A stretch of DNA of 8,618 nt from Bacteroidales bacterium (GTDB taxonomy: Bacteria > Bacteroidota > Bacteroidia > Bacteroidales > UBA932). Under the pieces are notes generated by a model. The model saw only the letters and a list, made by a program, of their open reading frames with translations, did no database searches and was not told the DNA's origin. The stretch lies in assembly GCA_017538685.1 (NCBI GenBank), contig JAFYIK010000136.1, forward strand, positions 1 through 8,618, given 5' to 3'. Position numbers and translations under genes: made by a program. Shown piece after piece: positions 5,597-8,618 of this stretch. The stretch's first letter is position 1; every line of letters begins with the position of its first letter.

Positions 5597-6696
5597 TTCT
5601 TTATTTCTTTTATGCTTATTGTCGAGACAAGGGCTCCGATAAGGGCGACTCCGGCCGCGGTGAGCAGCACGTCAGTCCATTTGAGCACCACCGGATATGC
5701 GGAAGCGAGATAATTGCCGGGCATCTTCACGAGCCCGGTATGCTGCTGAAGCAGCACCAGCAGCACGCCCACGGCGAGGCCTATGGCCAGGCCGAGCAGC
5801 GACACGAACCAGCCTTCGAGCCAGAAGGTCCTGCGGACGAGCGCGTCGGACGCGCCTATGCTGCGCAGCGTGCGTATGTCTTCTGTCTTGTCGATGATCA
5901 GCATCGAGAGCGAGCCGAAGATGTTGAAGGCCACGATCAGCACCACGAAAATCAGGATGGCGTAGATCGCGGCTTTTTCGTAGCGCATCATTTTGTAGAC
6001 CGAAGGGTGCTGCTGATATTTGTCCAGCACTTCGAAGTCAGGGCCGAGCAGGTCACGCACCTGCTTGACGGACACTTCGGGGCCGTAGATTTCGAAAGAG
6101 GTGACTTCGGATTCGACGTGAAGCAGTTCGCGGGCTTTGTCGATGGGCACGATGGCGAAACTTTCGTCGGAAGAGATTATCTCCTTCGGGCGCATCTGGA
6201 TGGTCTCCAGCGAAGCGGCGGGATTGGCCATCGAGAAACTCTCGGACTTGCTGGGAAAGAAGAGAGCCAGGGGCTGGGTGAAGAAAGTCCTGATGCCAAG
6301 CTCGGAGGCCAGCGTGGCGCTGACGCTGCACTGCCAGGCGCCGGGGATGCCGCGGACGCGGGTGACGGTCTGGCGGTCGCCATAGCGGGCGGCGACTGTC
6401 TCCTCGAGGACTCCGTCCGCGGAGACCACGCCCGGCAGCCCCGCGACCGCCCGGAACGCGTCGGCGTCCGCGCTGAAGGCCTTGCCCCGGACCGGCCTTA
6501 CCACCATATCCGGCGACCTCGCATCCAGGTTGTCCCTGATAATGCTGTCGAAACCGTTGTAGACGGAGAGGATCACGATGAGCGCGGCGGTACCCACCGC
6601 CATTCCGGCGGCGCTGATTCCGGATATCCAGCTTATCACGCTCCGGGACTTTCCGGAGAAAAGATAGCGTCCGGCTATTTTGCCCGCTACGCCCAA
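5593..6696 (-). CDS. LolC/E-family ABC transporter permease (FtsX-like domain), TTG start
   Basis: An inner-membrane permease of the MacB/LolC/LolE type, 367 residues. Transmembrane segment 1 is at about 21-49, after the family-typical start IAGRYLFSGKSRSVISWISG. A large periplasmic domain follows (about 50-240), then segments at about 242-268, 297-316 and 341-359. The cytoplasmic loop EDIRTLRSIGAS (272-283) is the conserved FtsX coupling motif that contacts the ATPase. LolC/E proteins extract lipoproteins from the inner membrane with LolD, but no ATPase gene is in the window. The start is TTG at 6696-6694, directly after the in-frame TAA of rbfA. No ATG lies in frame until residue 32, which would remove the first membrane segment, so TTG is well supported. 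The C-terminus stops shortly after the last membrane segment, and I see no frameshift. Lipoprotein release is likely; another MacB-like export role is possible. Confidence 0.88.
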   Translation of the reverse strand: MGVAGKIAGRYLFSGKSRSVISWISGISAAGMAVGTAALIVILSVYNGFDSIIRDNLDARSPDMVVRPVRGKAFSADADAFRAVAGLPGVVSADGVLEETVAARYGDRQTVTRVRGIPGAWQCSVSATLASELGIRTFFTQPLALFFPSKSESFSMANPAASLETIQMRPKEIISSDESFAIVPIDKARELLHVESEVTSFEIYGPEVSVKQVRDLLGPDFEVLDKYQQHPSVYKMMRYEKAAIYAILIFVVLIVAFNIFGSLSMLIIDKTEDIRTLRSIGASDALVRRTFWLEGWFVSLLGLAIGLAVGVLLVLLQQHTGLVKMPGNYLASAYPVVLKWTDVLLTAAGVALIGALVSTISIKEIKK

Positions 6697-7041
6697 TTAT
6701 TTTTTGAGTAATTCTTCTATGTGCTCGACATAGTCGAGGGTGGTGTCCAGATAGAAATCAAGCTCGGGGACTATGCGAAGCTGCTTCGCGACTTTTCTTC
6801 CCAGTTCGCCCCTGAGGGCTTTGTTGTTTTCTTCGAGAAGTTTCATCACCGCTTCCTGCTTGTCGGAAGGGAAGATGCTCACATAAACCTTGGCGATGCT
6901 GAGGTCCGGGCTGACCCTGACCTCGCTGACGGTCACCATAGCGCCGCCGAAGGCGGCCATTCCCTTGCTCCTGATAATCTCGGCGAGGTCGCGCTGAAGC
7001 TCCCTCCCCACCTTCTGCTGTCTGGTGGACTGTCCTTCCAT
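6697..7041 (-). CDS. rbfA: 30S ribosome-binding factor A
   Basis: RbfA is a small KH-fold protein that binds immature 30S subunits and helps process the 5' end of 16S rRNA, with a role in cold adaptation in E. coli. The 114-residue product has normal length. It shows the N-terminal helix with RQQKVGRELQRDLAEII (7-23), the strand pair VTVSEVRVSPDLSIAKVYVS (36-55) and the diagnostic LRIVPELDFYLD (88-99) before a final helix. It starts 6 bases after tyrS ends, and its TAA is followed at once, in the same frame, by the TTG start of the permease. The tyrS-rbfA-permease spacing implies a single transcript. Confidence 0.96.
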   Translation of the reverse strand: MEGQSTRQQKVGRELQRDLAEIIRSKGMAAFGGAMVTVSEVRVSPDLSIAKVYVSIFPSDKQEAVMKLLEENNKALRGELGRKVAKQLRIVPELDFYLDTTLDYVEHIEELLKK

Positions 7042-7047
7042 ATCCGT

Positions 7048-8337
7048 TTACTTTATGTTGATGATATAATAGTCCTTCTTGCCTTTCTGGGCGAGGATGT
7101 ACTTGCCGTCGATAATGTCCGCTTCGGTGATTTCGCGGGCGATGTCGGTGACCTTCTCCTTGTTCAGCGAGAAACCATTGCCCTGGATCATCTTGCGGGC
7201 TTCGCCCTTGGAGGGGAAGACCTGAGTCTCCACGGCCAGGAAATCGAGTATGCCCACGGGCAGTTTCGCGCGCTCCACATCGAAGGTGGGGACGCCGTCG
7301 AACACGGCCAGGAAGGTCTTTTCGTCCAGGCTGCGGAGGTCTTCGGCCGTGGCTTTGCCGAAAAGCATCTGCGAGGCTTTCACCGCGTTTTCGTACTCCT
7401 TCTCGCCGTGGACCATAATGGTGACTTCCTTCGCGAGGAGCTTCTGCAGGCGGCGCTGGCCGGGATCTTCGGCGTGCTCGGCGATCGCAGACTCTATCGT
7501 CTGCCTGTCGAGCATAGTGAAGATCTTCACGTAGCGCGCCGCGTCTTCGTCGCTGACATTGAGCCAGAACTGGTAGAACTGATACGGGCTGGTGCGCTCA
7601 GGGTCGAGCCAGATGTTTCCTTTCTCGGTCTTTCCGAACTTTCCGCCGTCCGCCTTGGTGATGAGAGGGCAGGTGAGGGCGTAGGCTTCCTTGCCGAGGA
7701 CGCGGCGGATGAGCTCCGTGCCGGTGGTAATATTACCCCACTGGTCCGCTCCGCCGAGCTGCATACGGACGTCGTTGTGCTCGTAGAGATAGAGGAAATC
7801 GTAGCCTTGCAGCAGCTGGTAGGTGAATTCGGTGAAGGACATTCCCTCGGAAGACTCGCGCTCGAGGCGCTTTTTCACGGAGTCCTTGCTCATCATATAA
7901 TTGACGGTGATGAGCTTGCCTATGTCGCGCGTGAAATTGATGAAGGTGTAGTCCTTCATCCAGTCGTAATTGTTCACCAGCTCGGCCTTGTTAGGCGAGT
8001 CGGCATTGAAATCCAGGAAGCGCGAAAGCTGGGCTTTGATGCACTCCACGTTGTGTTCCAAGGTCTTTTCGTCAAGCAGGTTCCTTTCCTGGCTCTTCAT
8101 CGAAGGGTCGCCTATCATACCGGTGGCTCCGCCGACGAGGGCGTAGGGTTTGTTTCCGCATTCCTGGAAATGCTTGAGGATCATTATGCTGACGAGATGA
8201 CCTATGTGAAGGCTGTCTCCTGTGGGGTCGATTCCCACATAGGCGGACATAGGCCCTTTCGCTATTTCTTCTTCTGCGCCGGGGGTGATGTCTTTGATCA
8301 TCCCTCTCCATTTGAGTTCCTGAACAAAATTCTTCAT
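7048..8337 (-). CDS. tyrS: Tyrosyl-tRNA synthetase
   Basis: TyrRS attaches tyrosine to tRNA-Tyr in two steps through a tyrosyl-adenylate. The 429-residue protein is a class I synthetase of the usual bacterial length. The HIGH motif is at 44-47 in [11 protein letters not shown], with Y33 and D37 in the tyrosine pocket. Y173, Q177 and D180 match the second set of tyrosine contacts, and KFGKT at 233-237 is the KMSKS equivalent. A C-terminal S4-like RNA-binding domain spans about 365-429. I chose the ATG at 8337, giving [12 protein letters not shown], the normal family start. The frame stays open to 8547, but that extension would run into tpiA on the other strand and looks non-coding. It is the first gene of the operon, with a -7 box about 22 bases upstream of the start codon. 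Confidence 0.97.
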   Translation of the reverse strand: MKNFVQELKWRGMIKDITPGAEEEIAKGPMSAYVGIDPTGDSLHIGHLVSIMILKHFQECGNKPYALVGGATGMIGDPSMKSQERNLLDEKTLEHNVECIKAQLSRFLDFNADSPNKAELVNNYDWMKDYTFINFTRDIGKLITVNYMMSKDSVKKRLERESSEGMSFTEFTYQLLQGYDFLYLYEHNDVRMQLGGADQWGNITTGTELIRRVLGKEAYALTCPLITKADGGKFGKTEKGNIWLDPERTSPYQFYQFWLNVSDEDAARYVKIFTMLDRQTIESAIAEHAEDPGQRRLQKLLAKEVTIMVHGEKEYENAVKASQMLFGKATAEDLRSLDEKTFLAVFDGVPTFDVERAKLPVGILDFLAVETQVFPSKGEARKMIQGNGFSLNKEKVTDIAREITEADIIDGKYILAQKGKKDYYIINIK

Positions 8338-8358
8338 CGATTCATTATCTAAAGCCCA

Positions 8359-8366
8359 CAAATTTA
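8359..8366 (-). promoter_or_regulatory. -7 box of the tyrS operon promoter
   Basis: The minus strand reads TAAATTTG, a perfect TAnnTTTG, with a predicted start near 8352 and a leader of about 15 bases before the tyrS ATG. No TTTG is present 19-21 bases upstream, so the -33 element is weak or absent. The box is the mirror image of the tpiA box at 8379-8386. Confidence 0.55.
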
Positions 8367-8378
8367 GCAAATAATAGT

Positions 8379-8386
8379 TAAATTTG
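8379..8386 (+). promoter_or_regulatory. -7 box of the tpiA promoter
   Basis: The plus strand reads TAAATTTG, a perfect TAnnTTTG, with a predicted start near 8393 and a leader of about 28 bases before the tpiA ATG. No clear -33 TTTG is seen. The region where -33 should lie overlaps the opposite-facing tyrS box, so the two promoters probably interfere. Confidence 0.55.
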
Positions 8387-8420
8387 CTTGATTGAAAATT
8401 CACTAAACCTTTTATAAGTA

Positions 8421-8618
8421 ATGAGAAAGAACATTGTCGCGGGAAACTGGAAAATGAACACCACCGTTCCCGAAGGAGTAGAGCTCGCAAAGGCCGTCGT
8501 GGCCGCAAGCGCAAAGGTCCCGGCCGATGTCGGACTCGTGATTGCAACTCCGTTTACCCATCTCTGGCCCGTCAACGAAGTCGTGAAAGGAACTCGCGTA
8601 GCCCTTTCAGCAGAGAAC
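8421..8618 (+). CDS. tpiA: Triosephosphate isomerase, 5' part only
   Basis: Triosephosphate isomerase interconverts dihydroxyacetone phosphate and glyceraldehyde 3-phosphate in glycolysis and gluconeogenesis. The frame starts [15 protein letters not shown], where N9 and K11 are the conserved substrate-binding Asn and catalytic Lys of the family. Further on it reads VIATPFTHL and, at the window edge, ALSAEN, which corresponds to the usual GAQN segment. The 66 codons seen are about a quarter of the usual length of about 250. The catalytic His and Glu lie beyond the window. It is the only plus-strand gene here and is divergent from tyrS. The start codon has an A/T-rich leader and no Shine-Dalgarno sequence. 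Confidence 0.95.
   Translation, partial: MRKNIVAGNWKMNTTVPEGVELAKAVVAASAKVPADVGLVIATPFTHLWPVNEVVKGTRVALSAEN

Noticed and set aside
5437..6711. Long plus-strand open frame opposite the permease
   Set aside because: The predicted product is full of Arg, His and Gln with no domain. The minus strand encodes a permease with clear membrane segments.
6721..8352. Long plus-strand open frame opposite tyrS and rbfA
   Set aside because: It is an antisense shadow caused by GC-rich codon bias: the opposite strand has convincing tyrS and rbfA with complete motifs, and the product resembles no family.
8338..8547. A 70-residue N-terminal extension of TyrRS up to an ATG at 8547
   Set aside because: The extension overlaps the tpiA start and its promoter on the other strand, is arginine-rich shadow sequence, and is absent from the family. 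The ATG at 8337 gives the normal start.
1..8618. Mobile element, defence system or CRISPR array
   Set aside because: All substantial genes are recognisable housekeeping or transport families. There is no transposase, integrase, Cas gene, or repeat-spacer array.

Overview
The window looks like a chromosomal housekeeping segment from a GC-rich member of the Bacteroidota, probably Bacteroidales. Four things point that way. Start codons are preceded by A-rich stretches rather than Shine-Dalgarno sequences. Several gene starts carry the Bacteroidetes -7 box TAnnTTTG, once with a matching -33 TTTG. The AT-rich intergenic DNA contrasts with GC-rich coding DNA. The proteins (L34 start, RbfA, LolC/E-type permease, exported C1B peptidase) resemble Bacteroidales versions. 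The genus cannot be fixed from this piece alone.

Layout, left to right. The first codons of rpmH (L34) lie on the minus strand at the left edge, with a good promoter inside the end of rsmG. Next is a tightly overlapping minus-strand operon transcribed right to left: polA (3914-1224), an ECF-type sigma factor (1252-659) and rsmG (675-73). A 335-bp intergenic region (3915-4249) holds a dyad-embedded polA promoter candidate, a hairpin, a structured GC-rich stretch, a strong terminator-like hairpin and a 12-13 bp tandem repeat. A second minus-strand operon then runs tyrS (8337-7048), rbfA (7041-6697), a LolC/E-like permease (6696-5593) and an exported C1B cysteine peptidase (5596-4250). These genes touch or overlap. 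At the right edge tpiA starts on the plus strand, divergent from tyrS, with two mirror-image -7 boxes between them.

Functionally, the left operon joins DNA repair and replication (Pol I), an alternative sigma factor and 16S rRNA methylation. The right operon joins tRNA charging, 30S maturation, probable lipoprotein release and extracytoplasmic peptide hydrolysis.

I found no mobile element, CRISPR array, defence locus, tRNA or rRNA, and no convincing wholly new system. The points most worth a second look are regulatory or structural: the perfect 12-bp inverted repeat around the polA start, the apparently dead proofreading domain of Pol I, palindromes in the Pol I linker, the rbfA stop directly abutting an in-frame TTG start, and the unexplained elements at 4006-4248.
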